Assembly: GCA_018064385.1 (NCBI GenBank)
Contig: JAGHVI010000080.1
Coordinates: 1 to 28,413 of the forward strand
From: Candidatus Minthenecus merdequi
GTDB lineage: Bacteria > Bacteroidota > Bacteroidia > Bacteroidales > Paludibacteraceae
Direction: 5' to 3'
DNA length: 28,413 nt
The position numbers and the translations under genes are program-made. Position 1 is the stretch's first letter. The number at the start of each line of letters is the position of its first letter. The notes under the pieces were generated by a model. That model was not told the DNA's origin. It ran no database searches and saw only the letters and a program-made list of their open reading frames with translations. This document shows, piece after piece, positions 1 through 6,841 of the stretch.

Positions 1-830
1 ATAGCCCTGATAATCATCTTGATTATGAAAACCAACGGGATTATCACCGATGCAAGCGCGAAAACGATAAACGCCACAGCAATACCCCAATTGCAATCAA
101 GCGCCGAAATTCCCAACAGGTCATGAGCTGACGAGAACGCCACAGCTATAAATGCGAAAACCAATACAACAATGATTAACACGAGAAGTAATACCATTGG
201 GACAAGCAACAGCGTACCTATCACTTTCAACAGAGTCACCACTACGTTGTCTGTCCTTACAGGCTCCATCTGCACATTGTTGTGCGAATAGTCACTTATA
301 TTTTGCAGCGAAGGCTCAATGCCCTGCATCTCAAGTTTCTGCGCCACAGTCCTTGCCTCGGGAACTATTATCCAAAGTAATACGTAAATCAATGTCATCC
401 AGCCAAATGAGGCGCAAAGCAGCAAAAGGAATATCAGCCTCACCCATTTCACATCCCACCCTATCAATGCCGCCATACCTCCTGCCACACCGGCAATCCT
501 GCAATTGTCAACGCTACGGTAGAATTTGCGGCTACGGCTTGAGGTCTCTTTTTTCTCCTCGGTGATAGGACCAAAAGTTTCAGGAGTACCGAGAGTCTCT
601 ATGACTTTATCCACATCTTCGATTGAGATTACGTTTTTGTAACGGCCTATCCGCTCACCGAACAGTTCGCCAACCCTTGCCTCTATATCCTGCATAACCT
701 CGTCACGCTCATCTTTTTCCAAGTGAAGACGCAGTTCGTTCAGATAACTCTGCAATTTTTCATAAGCATCCTCGTCTATGTTAAAAACCGTTGAATTAAG
801 GTTTATTGTCAATGTCTTTTTCATTATCAT
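1..830 (-). CDS. PspC domain membrane protein (3' part outside the window)
   Basis: The reading frame stays open to the window edge, giving 276 residues without a stop. Residues 1-90 are a soluble, acidic N-terminal region rich in short helices. Residues about 102-158 read as a PspC domain: RKFYRSVDN, then a glycine-rich stretch with AGVAGGMA, then a hydrophobic segment ending in LLWIIVPEAR. Two further hydrophobic segments lie at about 196-232 and 248-275. PspC proteins are inner-membrane proteins linked to envelope stress; the exact role of this long Bacteroidota form is not known. The ATG at 830 overlaps the PadR stop (ATGA), which suggests translational coupling; a second ATG at 824 is possible. 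The gene is probably controlled by the PadR repressor it follows. Confidence 0.8.
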   Translation of the reverse strand, partial: MIMKKTLTINLNSTVFNIDEDAYEKLQSYLNELRLHLEKDERDEVMQDIEARVGELFGERIGRYKNVISIEDVDKVIETLGTPETFGPITEEKKETSSRSRKFYRSVDNCRIAGVAGGMAALIGWDVKWVRLIFLLLLCASFGWMTLIYVLLWIIVPEARTVAQKLEMQGIEPSLQNISDYSHNNVQMEPVRTDNVVVTLLKVIGTLLLVPMVLLLVLIIVVLVFAFIAVAFSSAHDLLGISALDCNWGIAVAFIVFALASVIIPLVFIIKMIIRA

Positions 831-1162
831 ATATTTTTAATGTGTCTAACTAATTCATTTATTTCTCCGAAAGCATGCTCAAGTTCGCAGAGCATAGAAC
901 GTCCCTCTTCTGTGAGGTAAAAATACTTGCGCGGTGGTCCTTGAGTAGATTCCTCCCATCGATAGCCCAAAAAGTTGTTGTTCTTTAGTCTTGCAAGTAA
1001 CGGATAAACCGTCCCTTCCACCACCTCGAAACCACCGTCACGCATCGCCTGGATGATATCAGAAGTATATGCCTCATGCTTGTCGAGACTGAGCATTATG
1101 CAATACTCCAGAATACCCTTCCGCATCTGCGACTTGATGTTATCCGATGTTTGTACTGACAT
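827..1162 (-). CDS. PadR family transcriptional regulator
   Basis: A 111-residue protein of typical length for a short PadR regulator. Residues about 14-90 form the winged helix: GILEYCIMLSL, then DIIQAMRDGGFEVVEGTVYPLLARLKNNNFL, then a wing with the aromatic-basic RKYFYLTEEG. The C-terminal helix (about 92-110) would serve for dimerisation. PadR proteins usually repress a neighbouring gene and their own promoter. Here the downstream partner is a PspC membrane protein, a pairing common in Bacteroidota. The promoter in front holds a near-perfect palindrome, a likely operator. The effector is unknown. Confidence 0.9.
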   Translation of the reverse strand: MSVQTSDNIKSQMRKGILEYCIMLSLDKHEAYTSDIIQAMRDGGFEVVEGTVYPLLARLKNNNFLGYRWEESTQGPPRKYFYLTEEGRSMLCELEHAFGEINELVRHIKNI

Positions 1163-1190
1163 ATCTTAAATAGGTTTTAATTTGACAATG

Positions 1191-1232
1191 CAAAGGTACA
1201 AAAAATTTCAGTACCTTGTATAACAAAGTACT
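1191..1232 (-). promoter_or_regulatory. padR-pspC promoter with candidate PadR operator
   Basis: On the minus strand TACCTTTG (1198-1191) fits the Bacteroidota -7 box TAnnTTTG. A TTTG at 1227-1224 could act as the -33 box, although the spacer is 25 nt rather than about 20, so the promoter may be weak or need rearranging. An inverted repeat occupies 1210-1232: arms AGTACCTTGT and ACAAAGTACT around ATA, 10 bp each with one mismatch. It covers the -33 region, where a bound PadR dimer would block RNA polymerase. The operator role is inferred. Confidence 0.6.
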
Positions 1233-1782
1233 ATATTTTTTTCACATTAACTTTTATTCGCAATTAATGATATTATATGTAGTTAATAATAAGAGCTTTA
1301 TATAAATCATAGCTTTGGTTATTCAAGTTGAAAATTATGTAAGAAAGGTACTGAAATGAGTAAGAATTATACAAATAGAGGAATAAAACGAAGTAAAAAC
1401 TTCCTGTTTTTGTCACGCGAGTACGTAAAAGACGAGACTTGTTCTCTCCTTTCACCTTCTTTGTATGATTGCTACACACTAATCTGCTGCACAAGTTCCA
1501 TCAGCGTTTTATTATCTCATCCGCTTACCACCATAATATTTTTTCAAAAGGTACTGCTTATATCAAAAAACTCCTTTCTTTCTCACAACCTATTCCATAC
1601 GGACAGTGAATATGATTATCAATTACTTATGACCAACATAACAAACCCTCTGTACTCGCCGAATCTTCAAAGCAGCCTCAATCTGATTCCAATTCTATGC
1701 ATATACATTCGTCATAACTCACTCAATTTGCTATTTGCTTAATCCACCTGAGATTGAAGATATAGGTACATATAGGAGCAAA
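1233..1782. other. Non-coding stretch, no credible gene
   Basis: About 550 bases lie between the padR promoter and the rpsA terminator. Open frames exist on both strands (the longest at 1356-1742, plus strand) but the translations are rich in Ser, Leu, Ile and Cys, lack domain-like patterning and resemble no protein I recognise. No tRNA-like fold was seen. The only structured items are a 13-bp inverted copy (1345-1357) of the padR promoter sequence at 1205-1217, and another AAGGTACTG half-site at 1548-1556. Confidence 0.5.
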
Positions 1783-1818
1783 AAAAAACGGAGATTGCCA
1801 AGGCAATCTCCGTTTTTT
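1783..1818 (-). terminator. rpsA terminator (bidirectional form)
   Basis: A perfect inverted repeat with arms CGGAGATTGCC (1789-1799) and GGCAATCTCCG (1802-1812) around AA is flanked by an A run on one side and a T run on the other. On the minus strand this is a GC-rich hairpin followed by at least eight T residues, 20 bases past the rpsA stop. Because both flanks are A/T runs it could also stop plus-strand transcripts. Confidence 0.9.
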
Positions 1819-1838
1819 ATAAAGATAGAGAAGTTATA

Positions 1839-3644
1839 TCAATCTTTCTTAGCTTCTTTTGCATCAAGTTTTTCTTTTGCCTCTGCTATCATGTCATTCT
1901 TAAGACTTGCGAGAGCATCAAGGTCACCAAGAGTGGTCTTTTCAATCTGTGGTTGTTCAGTCTTTGACTCCTTTTTTGCTTTTTCTTTAGTTTCAGCATT
2001 GGCAGTCTTGCGAGCAGCATCCTCGTGAATACGGCTGTGTGAAAGGATAATGCGACGAGACTCCTTGTTGAACTCAATAACTTTGAAGTTGAGTTTTTCG
2101 TCAACCTTAGCTATAGAACCATCCTCCTTGACAAGGTGTTTAGGAGTAGCGAAACCCTCAACACCATACTGAAGTGCAACTACGGCACCCTTGTCAAGCA
2201 TTTCGATGATAGTACCTTCGTGAATGCTGTCTGGGGTGAAAACAGTCTCGAATACATCCCAAGGGTTTTCCTCAAGTTGTTTATGCCCAAGGCTGAGACG
2301 ACGGTTTTCTTTATCAATATCGAGAACAACAACTTCAATTTCTGCACCAATTTGGGTGAACTCTGAAGGGTGTTTGATTTTCTTGGTCCAACTGAGATCA
2401 CTGATGTGAATAAGTCCATCAATACCCTCTTCGATTTCAACAAATACACCGAAGTTAGTAAAATTACGAACGCGAGCTGTATGTTTAGAACCAACAGCGA
2501 ACTTAGTGTCGATATTCTCCCAAGGGTCAGCCTTGAGTTGTTTGATACCAAGAGACATTTTGCGTTCTGCACGGTCAAGAGTAAGTATAACAGCCTCAAC
2601 CTCGTCACCGACCTTAAGGAAATCCTGAGCAACACGGAGATGCTGACTCCAAGACATTTCCGAAACGTGTATGAGACCTTCAACGCCTGGGATAATCTCG
2701 ATAAATGCACCATAATCAGCCATAACGACAACTTTACCTTTGATGTGGTCACCAACCTTGAGATTAGCATCGAGAGCATCCCAAGGATGAGGCGTAAGTT
2801 GTTTGAGACCAAGAGCTACGCGATTTTTTTCATGATCATAATCAAGTATAACAACATTGATTTTCTGTTCGAGAGAAACAATTTCCTCTGGATGGTTAAC
2901 TCGTCCCCACGAGAGGTCAGTTATGTGGATAAGACCATCAACGCCACCGAGGTCAACGAAAGCACCATATGGGGTAATATTTTTGACAAGACCTTCAAGA
3001 ACCTGACCTTTTTCAAGTTTAGAGAGAATCTCAAGTTTTTGCTGCTCGATTTCAGCCTCGATAAGAGCCTTGTGAGAAACAACAACGTTCTTGAACTCTT
3101 GGTTGATTTTGACAACTTTGAATTCCATAGTTTGGTCAACGAATACATCGTAATCACGGATTGGTTTGACATCAATCTGAGAACCAGGAAGGAATGCTTC
3201 AATGCCGAATACATCAACAATCATACCACCTTTGGTACGACACTTGATATAACCTTTGATGATTTCGTTGTTTTCAAGAGCTTGGTTGACGCGTTCCCAA
3301 GAGCGGCTATTACGAGCCTCTTTGTGAGAGAGAAGAAGTTGACCTTTCTTGTCTTCTTGACTCTTAATGAGAACCTCTACCTCGTCACCAACTTTGATAT
3401 CAGGGTTGTAGCGGAACTCGCTCATTGGAATAATGCCATCTGATTTGAAGCCGATGTTAACGACAACTTCGCGCTTGTTCATAGAGATGACCTTACCCAT
3501 AACGACCTCTTTGTCCTTCACTTGATTAAGTGTGCCTGCATAAAGTTCGGTCTGTTGTTGTTTTTCTTCGTTTGACTGTACATCGCCATTAGCGTAAGAC
3601 TCCCAGTCAAAATCTTCTTGTGGTGTTAATACTTTGTTTTCCAT
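1839..3644 (-). CDS. rpsA: 30S ribosomal protein S1
   Basis: A 601-residue protein with six S1 (OB-fold) repeats at about residues 46-110, 127-193, 214-283, 299-370, 386-457 and 473-540. The middle repeats carry the classic YGAFV, GLIH and SDLSW/SEMSW patterns. The last repeat is degenerate. A Lys/Glu-rich tail (about 545-601) follows. S1 binds mRNA on the small subunit and helps load it; in Bacteroidota, where Shine-Dalgarno pairing is little used, this should matter for most messages. The gene stands alone, with its own strong promoter, a leader of roughly 70 nt and a terminator. The start at 3644 gives the usual acidic N-terminus. A 357-codon open frame antisense to it is a shadow. Confidence 0.97.
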   Translation of the reverse strand: MENKVLTPQEDFDWESYANGDVQSNEEKQQQTELYAGTLNQVKDKEVVMGKVISMNKREVVVNIGFKSDGIIPMSEFRYNPDIKVGDEVEVLIKSQEDKKGQLLLSHKEARNSRSWERVNQALENNEIIKGYIKCRTKGGMIVDVFGIEAFLPGSQIDVKPIRDYDVFVDQTMEFKVVKINQEFKNVVVSHKALIEAEIEQQKLEILSKLEKGQVLEGLVKNITPYGAFVDLGGVDGLIHITDLSWGRVNHPEEIVSLEQKINVVILDYDHEKNRVALGLKQLTPHPWDALDANLKVGDHIKGKVVVMADYGAFIEIIPGVEGLIHVSEMSWSQHLRVAQDFLKVGDEVEAVILTLDRAERKMSLGIKQLKADPWENIDTKFAVGSKHTARVRNFTNFGVFVEIEEGIDGLIHISDLSWTKKIKHPSEFTQIGAEIEVVVLDIDKENRRLSLGHKQLEENPWDVFETVFTPDSIHEGTIIEMLDKGAVVALQYGVEGFATPKHLVKEDGSIAKVDEKLNFKVIEFNKESRRIILSHSRIHEDAARKTANAETKEKAKKESKTEQPQIEKTTLGDLDALASLKNDMIAEAKEKLDAKEAKKD

Positions 3645-3690
3645 TTTTGATTTGTTTTTTCAATTAATGGGTTAGACATTATGTTGTTAC

Positions 3691-3709
3691 GACAGGTTAT
3701 ACACCTGCC
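3691..3709 (-). promoter_or_regulatory. Hairpin in the rpsA leader
   Basis: In the RNA sense, GGCAGGT pairs with ACCTGTC around the loop GTATA, giving seven pairs including one G-U. It sits in the leader between the promoter and the start codon. Ribosomal protein genes, including rpsA in other phyla, are often autoregulated through leader structures, so an S1-binding role is possible but is inference. Confidence 0.35.
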
Positions 3710-3722
3710 CAGAAAACGGCTG

Positions 3723-3754
3723 CAAAGGTACGATTTTTTTTTGATATAACCAAA
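3723..3754 (-). promoter_or_regulatory. rpsA promoter
   Basis: TTTG (3754-3751), 20 nt, then TACCTTTG (3730-3723) on the minus strand: a textbook fit to the Bacteroidota housekeeping sigma consensus. The leader from here to the ATG at 3644 is roughly 70 nt. Confidence 0.85.
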
Positions 3755-3823
3755 TGTTTTATATATTATTTTTCAGCAATTTACGTTTTTGTGTTTTAGA
3801 GGAAAAAAATTGTCTGTGGAAGT

Positions 3824-3855
3824 GTTGGTATTTTCAAGAAAAAGTAGTAACTTTG
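3824..3855 (+). promoter_or_regulatory. Promoter of the PPOX-fold gene
   Basis: TTG (3824-3826), 21 nt, then TAACTTTG (3848-3855) on the plus strand. The -7 box and the following GCGG(T)CAGATAATG are nearly identical to those in front of tsaB (10195 onward). The leader to the start at 3973 is about 110 nt, long for this genome. Confidence 0.7.
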
Positions 3856-3872
3856 CGGTCAGATAATGAGAG

Positions 3873-3957
3873 TCGTTTTTAAGGTGAGTTCAATAAATTC
3901 ACCCTTTAGAAAAACGAAATAAAAACAAGTAGCAAAAACACTAACAGGATTCACCTT
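3873..3957 (+). promoter_or_regulatory. Structured leader with two competing helices
   Basis: TCGTTTTT (3873-3880) pairs with AAAAACGA (3910-3917), and inside it GGTGA (3883-3887) pairs with TCACC (3899-3903), forming a long hairpin. The same segment AAGGTGA (3881-3887) is also perfectly complementary to TCACCTT (3951-3957), which ends 15 bases before the start codon. The two pairings exclude each other. The hairpin overlaps a copy of the dispersed motif AGGTGAGTTCAATAAATT (3882-3899). A regulatory role is inferred; I do not recognise a known riboswitch. Confidence 0.35.
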
Positions 3958-3972
3958 AACAAAAAGGAATAT

Positions 3973-4374
3973 ATGATGAAAGAAGTAATGAATTTTCTTG
4001 AGAAGTGCTCCACCTATTATATAGCAACAGTGGAGAATAATCAACCACGTGTACGTCCGTTCAGTTCGTTATGCGAATTTGAAGGACATCTATATATTGA
4101 GTCGAACTACTTCAAGCCATTTGCTAAGCAAGTAAAAGAAAACCCAAAAGTAGAGATATGTGCTTTTGACAACCAAAGTCGTTGGATAAGGATTGAATGT
4201 GAATTGGTTGACGATAGAAGAGTTGAGGCAAAGAAAGCTATGTTAGACTATATGCCCGAGATTCGTGACCTTGGTTATGATGAACACGATGAAAATATGT
4301 CTGTATATTGGATGAAAAATGCAGTAGCTACATTCTATAGTTATACAGAGGAGCCTCGTATTGTCAGATTTTGA
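3973..4374 (+). CDS. Pyridoxamine 5'-phosphate oxidase (PPOX) family flavin-binding protein
   Basis: A 133-residue single-domain protein. The order of elements fits a small split-barrel flavin-binding protein of the PPOX-like group: an N-terminal helix (MNFLEKCSTYYIATV), then QPRVRPFSSLCEFEGHLYI, then KPFAKQVKENPKVEICAF, then WIRIECELVDD, and a C-terminal helix with a final aromatic strand. Family members bind FMN, F420 or haem, and the nitroimidazole-resistance (Nim) proteins belong to the same fold, so the substrate cannot be named. The start is ATG 3973 or the next codon, ATG 3976. The gene stands alone behind its own promoter and structured leader. Its end overlaps the end of nadD by 11 bp, tail to tail. 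Confidence 0.8.
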   Translation: MMKEVMNFLEKCSTYYIATVENNQPRVRPFSSLCEFEGHLYIESNYFKPFAKQVKENPKVEICAFDNQSRWIRIECELVDDRRVEAKKAMLDYMPEIRDLGYDEHDENMSVYWMKNAVATFYSYTEEPRIVRF

Positions 4375-4903
4375 CAGGAGTAAGGTCATCAACCGATTCT
4401 CCGCACGAAAGGCGGTGACGGATTTCTGTAGAAGAAATGTTAAAGTGTGGTGCATTGTCGAGCCAACGCATCTGTGGAAAACGGCTGCGATTTGACTCAC
4501 AGCCTTCTCGTGGATAGACGTATATAGTCCAATTGTTTAATATTTCCTGCCAATCACACCAATGATCGAATATAGCATAATTATCCTCGCCAATAAGTAC
4601 TGAGAATGTATGTTGTGGATATAGCGCAGAAAGATGGCGCAGTGTATTTATGGTAAAATTAGGTTTTGGAAGGGAGAACTCTATGTCACAGGCAGCTATG
4701 CCCTTGTGTCCTGCTATAGCCTCTTGGACGAGTGAAAGACGTTTCTGCTCAGACCAAAGGTCAGTTGGGTTCTTGAGAGGATTATGCGGAGAAAGTACAA
4801 ACCACAAAGCATCAACATCTTTGGTGGCAAGTACATAATCGGCAAGGTTAAGGTGTCCGTAGTGAATAGGGTTAAATGAGCCAAAATACAAAATTATTCG
4901 CAT
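4364..4903 (-). CDS. nadD: Nicotinate-nucleotide adenylyltransferase
   Basis: Makes nicotinate adenine dinucleotide from nicotinate mononucleotide and ATP, a late step of NAD synthesis in the cytoplasm. The 179-residue protein has the nucleotidyltransferase signature GSFNPIHYGH (residues 8-17, with the HxGH site) and the C-terminal SSTEIR motif (157-162) that contacts ATP. I chose ATG 4903 because it sits one base after the gmk stop (TAA-T-ATG) and starts directly at the first strand (MRIILYFG). An upstream in-frame ATG at 4933 would overlap gmk and add a tail with no family counterpart. It is last in the ruvX-gmk-nadD run. Confidence 0.95.
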   Translation of the reverse strand: MRIILYFGSFNPIHYGHLNLADYVLATKDVDALWFVLSPHNPLKNPTDLWSEQKRLSLVQEAIAGHKGIAACDIEFSLPKPNFTINTLRHLSALYPQHTFSVLIGEDNYAIFDHWCDWQEILNNWTIYVYPREGCESNRSRFPQMRWLDNAPHFNISSTEIRHRLSCGESVDDLTPVKI

Positions 4904-4904
4904 A

Positions 4905-5468
4905 TTATTTGTCAGCTGAGATAATGATGTCATAAACTTGAGAAACTGCTACATCAAGTTTGTCATTCACTATGCAATAGTCAAACTGGGTAGAAAAAGA
5001 CATCTCGTACTCAGCACGAGCAAGACGTTTTTGAATAAGTTCTTCAGACTCAGTACCACGGCTGTGAAGACGGTGACTTAGTTCATCAACACTTGGTGGC
5101 ATAATAAAAATAAGGACAGCTTGATTGCCATAGAATTTCTTGATATTCAAAGCTCCTTTCACATCAATATCAAACAACACATTTGTGTCTTGCTGCAAAA
5201 GATGTTCAATCTCGCTTTTCAAAGTTCCATAATATTGGTCTTTATAGACTTCTTCGTACTCAACAAACTGATTGTCTGCAATTTTTGCACGAAACTGTTC
5301 AGGCGAAAGGAAGTAATACTCTACCCCATTTTGCTCATTGCCTCGTGGTTTTCGGCTGGTGGCAGAAATTGAAAAGCTGAAAGTCATACCACGTTTGCGT
5401 AGTTCTGAAATAATAGTGCTTTTGCCACAACCTGAAGGGGCAGAAAAGACTATAAGTTTTGCACTCAT
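4905..5468 (-). CDS. gmk: Guanylate kinase
   Basis: Phosphorylates GMP to GDP with ATP, in nucleotide salvage and supply. The 187-residue length is normal. The P-loop APSGCGKST is at residues 10-18, followed by the GMP-binding region SATSRKPRGNEQNGVEYYFL and the lid/base region GTESEELIQKRLARAEYE. The start ATG overlaps the ruvX stop by 4 bp, so the two are probably translated together, and nadD follows after one base. In many Bacteroidota gmk and nadD sit with a yicC homologue; here ruvX stands in that place. Confidence 0.97.
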   Translation of the reverse strand: MSAKLIVFSAPSGCGKSTIISELRKRGMTFSFSISATSRKPRGNEQNGVEYYFLSPEQFRAKIADNQFVEYEEVYKDQYYGTLKSEIEHLLQQDTNVLFDIDVKGALNIKKFYGNQAVLIFIMPPSVDELSHRLHSRGTESEELIQKRLARAEYEMSFSTQFDYCIVNDKLDVAVSQVYDIIISADK

Positions 5469-5908
5469 AATATATTTTGACTCGTTATTGAGTTATATTT
5501 CGTAGATTCAAGGTAGGACTGGAGGATAATTGTTGCGCTAATCTGGTCTATTAGAGCTTTATTGCGTCGGGCTTTACGACCAATACCGCTATCAATCATA
5601 GTTTGGAAAGCCATTTTGCTGGTAAAGCGTTCATCAAATTTTATTATTTCAATTTCTGGATGCTTATTAGTAAATATATCAAGGAATTTATCAATTTTGG
5701 TAGTAACGACAGCCGGTTCATTGCGCAAAGTTTTAGGATAGCCTATAACTACCTTCTCAACTTGTTCTTTTGCACAATAATCATCAAGAAACTCATGAAT
5801 AATCTGTGTATCAATCGTAGTAAGGCTATTCGCAATAATTTGGAGAGTATCAGTCACAGCTATACCTGTACGTTTTTCACCGAAATCAATTGCAATTATT
5901 CTTGCCAT
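5465..5908 (-). CDS. ruvX: Putative pre-16S rRNA nuclease / Holliday junction resolvase-like protein YqgF
   Basis: A 147-residue RNase H-fold protein. The first strand IIAIDFGEKRTGIAVTD (with the acidic residue D8) and the second VVIGYPKTL are the YqgF hallmarks. DERFTSKMAF carries the conserved acidic residue and the T/S following it, and the C-terminal KALIDQISATIILQSYL supplies the final catalytic Asp. YqgF is needed for 16S rRNA 5'-end maturation in E. coli and was earlier proposed as a Holliday junction resolvase. It heads the ruvX-gmk-nadD operon. No consensus promoter was found upstream; the composite repeat A begins 39 bases before the start codon. Confidence 0.93.
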   Translation of the reverse strand: MARIIAIDFGEKRTGIAVTDTLQIIANSLTTIDTQIIHEFLDDYCAKEQVEKVVIGYPKTLRNEPAVVTTKIDKFLDIFTNKHPEIEIIKFDERFTSKMAFQTMIDSGIGRKARRNKALIDQISATIILQSYLESTKYNSITSQNIL

Positions 5909-5946
5909 AGGTAATCAATTAATTTTTCAAAAACCAATAAATTAAA

Positions 5947-6230
5947 CTGAGGGTTGTTTTATTCAAGTTTCGCATTTTCAGCCTGGAAGGCTGTACTATG
6001 AGTAACCGAGTACGAAGTGCTCAGTATATCAGCGACATACTGTGTCTGCCTGGAACACTCGTGCAAGTGAGTGCAGAGTCAAACTTTGCTTGGACTATGC
6101 CGAGTGCAGCCGAGTGTCGAGATTCTCAACACTCGTGCAAGAGAGTGCAGAGTCAAGTGGTTGGTGAGCTTGTCGAACCATGCTTGGACTATGCCGAGTG
6201 CAGCCAATAATTAATAGAACCACCCTGAAG
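5947..6230. repeat. Composite repeat, copy A (mosaic of hairpin modules)
   Basis: Fills the gap between yigZ and ruvX. It shares blocks with copy B at 27989-28317. The block TTATTCAAGTTTCGCA (5959-5974) is the reverse complement of 28302-28317. The 29-bp block 6025-6053 is identical to 28115-28143 in the same orientation. The 38-bp block 6045-6082 is the reverse complement of 28072-28109. The block 6088-6120 is the reverse complement of part of 27989-28028. Inside copy A the pair of blocks 6054-6120 recurs, slightly changed, at 6128-6205. It holds small hairpins (5980-5992, 5993-6013, 6022-6042, 6111-6135). Imperfect inverted ends lie at 5947-5963 and 6213-6230. Open frames here are repeat translations, not genes. 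Confidence 0.85.
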
Positions 6231-6237
6231 AATTCAC

Positions 6238-6834
6238 CTAAAGTATTTTTGTCGTAATGCCTTTAACGTCAATTAAGCGAGAAAGGAAATTTTGAACCAT
6301 ATCCTGACGGATTGAGACTTGCAATACACATTGTTCAAGTTGTTGTTGGTAAAGAATTTGCGCTTGTAGCTCTTTGACAACATGCATAACGTAACTCATC
6401 TCAGAATATCCATATCTCACCTCTACCCTACCTACAATGAGTCGTTCAACAATCTGAGCGTTGGCAATAGCGTCAGCAGCTGCACCTTTGTATGCAGCAA
6501 TAAGACCACTTGTGCCAAGGAGAATACCGCCAAAATATCTCACTACAACGACAAGAACATTTGTAAGAGAGGCACTGTTAATCTGCCCAAGAATAGGACG
6601 ACCAGCTGTACCAGAAGGTTCGCTGTCATCATTTACCCGAAATGTATCGCGCGAAGTACCTATCATATAAGCATAGCAAATATGGCGTGCATCATAATAC
6701 TTTCGGCGATAATCAGCCAGAAATGTCATAGCCTCTTCAATAGATTCGACATGGTGGACAAAGGAGAGAAACTTGCTTCCTTTATCTTTGTAAAATCCTT
6801 CAGCCGATATGTCAATAGTTTTGTATGTGTCCAC
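6238..6834 (-). CDS. YigZ / IMPACT family protein
   Basis: A UPF0029-type protein related to E. coli YigZ and eukaryotic IMPACT; the function in bacteria is unclear, though links to translation regulation have been proposed. The signature DDSEPSGTAGRPIL is at residues 69-82, preceded by HICYAYMIG and followed by VVVVRYFGGILLGTSGLI. I chose GTG 6834 because the residues after it, DTYKTI, match where the family starts, and it lies 7 bases after the alr stop. An upstream ATG at 6897 would overlap alr by 56 bases. This gives 198 residues. The C-terminal half is the usual alpha-beta subdomain. It is last in the fabD-alr-yigZ run. Confidence 0.88.
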   Translation of the reverse strand: MDTYKTIDISAEGFYKDKGSKFLSFVHHVESIEEAMTFLADYRRKYYDARHICYAYMIGTSRDTFRVNDDSEPSGTAGRPILGQINSASLTNVLVVVVRYFGGILLGTSGLIAAYKGAAADAIANAQIVERLIVGRVEVRYGYSEMSYVMHVVKELQAQILYQQQLEQCVLQVSIRQDMVQNFLSRLIDVKGITTKIL

Positions 6835-6841
6835 GCGGATA

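Noticed and set aside
1273..1494. 73-codon minus-strand open frame in the same gap
   Set aside because: Rich in Tyr, Asn and Ile from AT-rich DNA, no motif and no promoter match.
1356..1742. 128-codon plus-strand open frame in the padR-rpsA gap
   Set aside because: Low-complexity Ser/Leu/Ile composition, no recognisable domain, no promoter in front; most likely a chance frame in AT-rich DNA.
2370..3443. 357-codon open frame on the plus strand
   Set aside because: Exactly antisense to rpsA, whose six S1 repeats are unmistakable; the long frame follows from the codon use of rpsA.
5998..6210. 70-codon open frame in repeat copy A
   Set aside because: Built entirely from repeat modules also found, inverted and reordered, in copy B.
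5947..6230. CRISPR array
   Set aside because: Repeats are of unequal length, not regularly spaced and mixed in orientation, and no cas gene is present.
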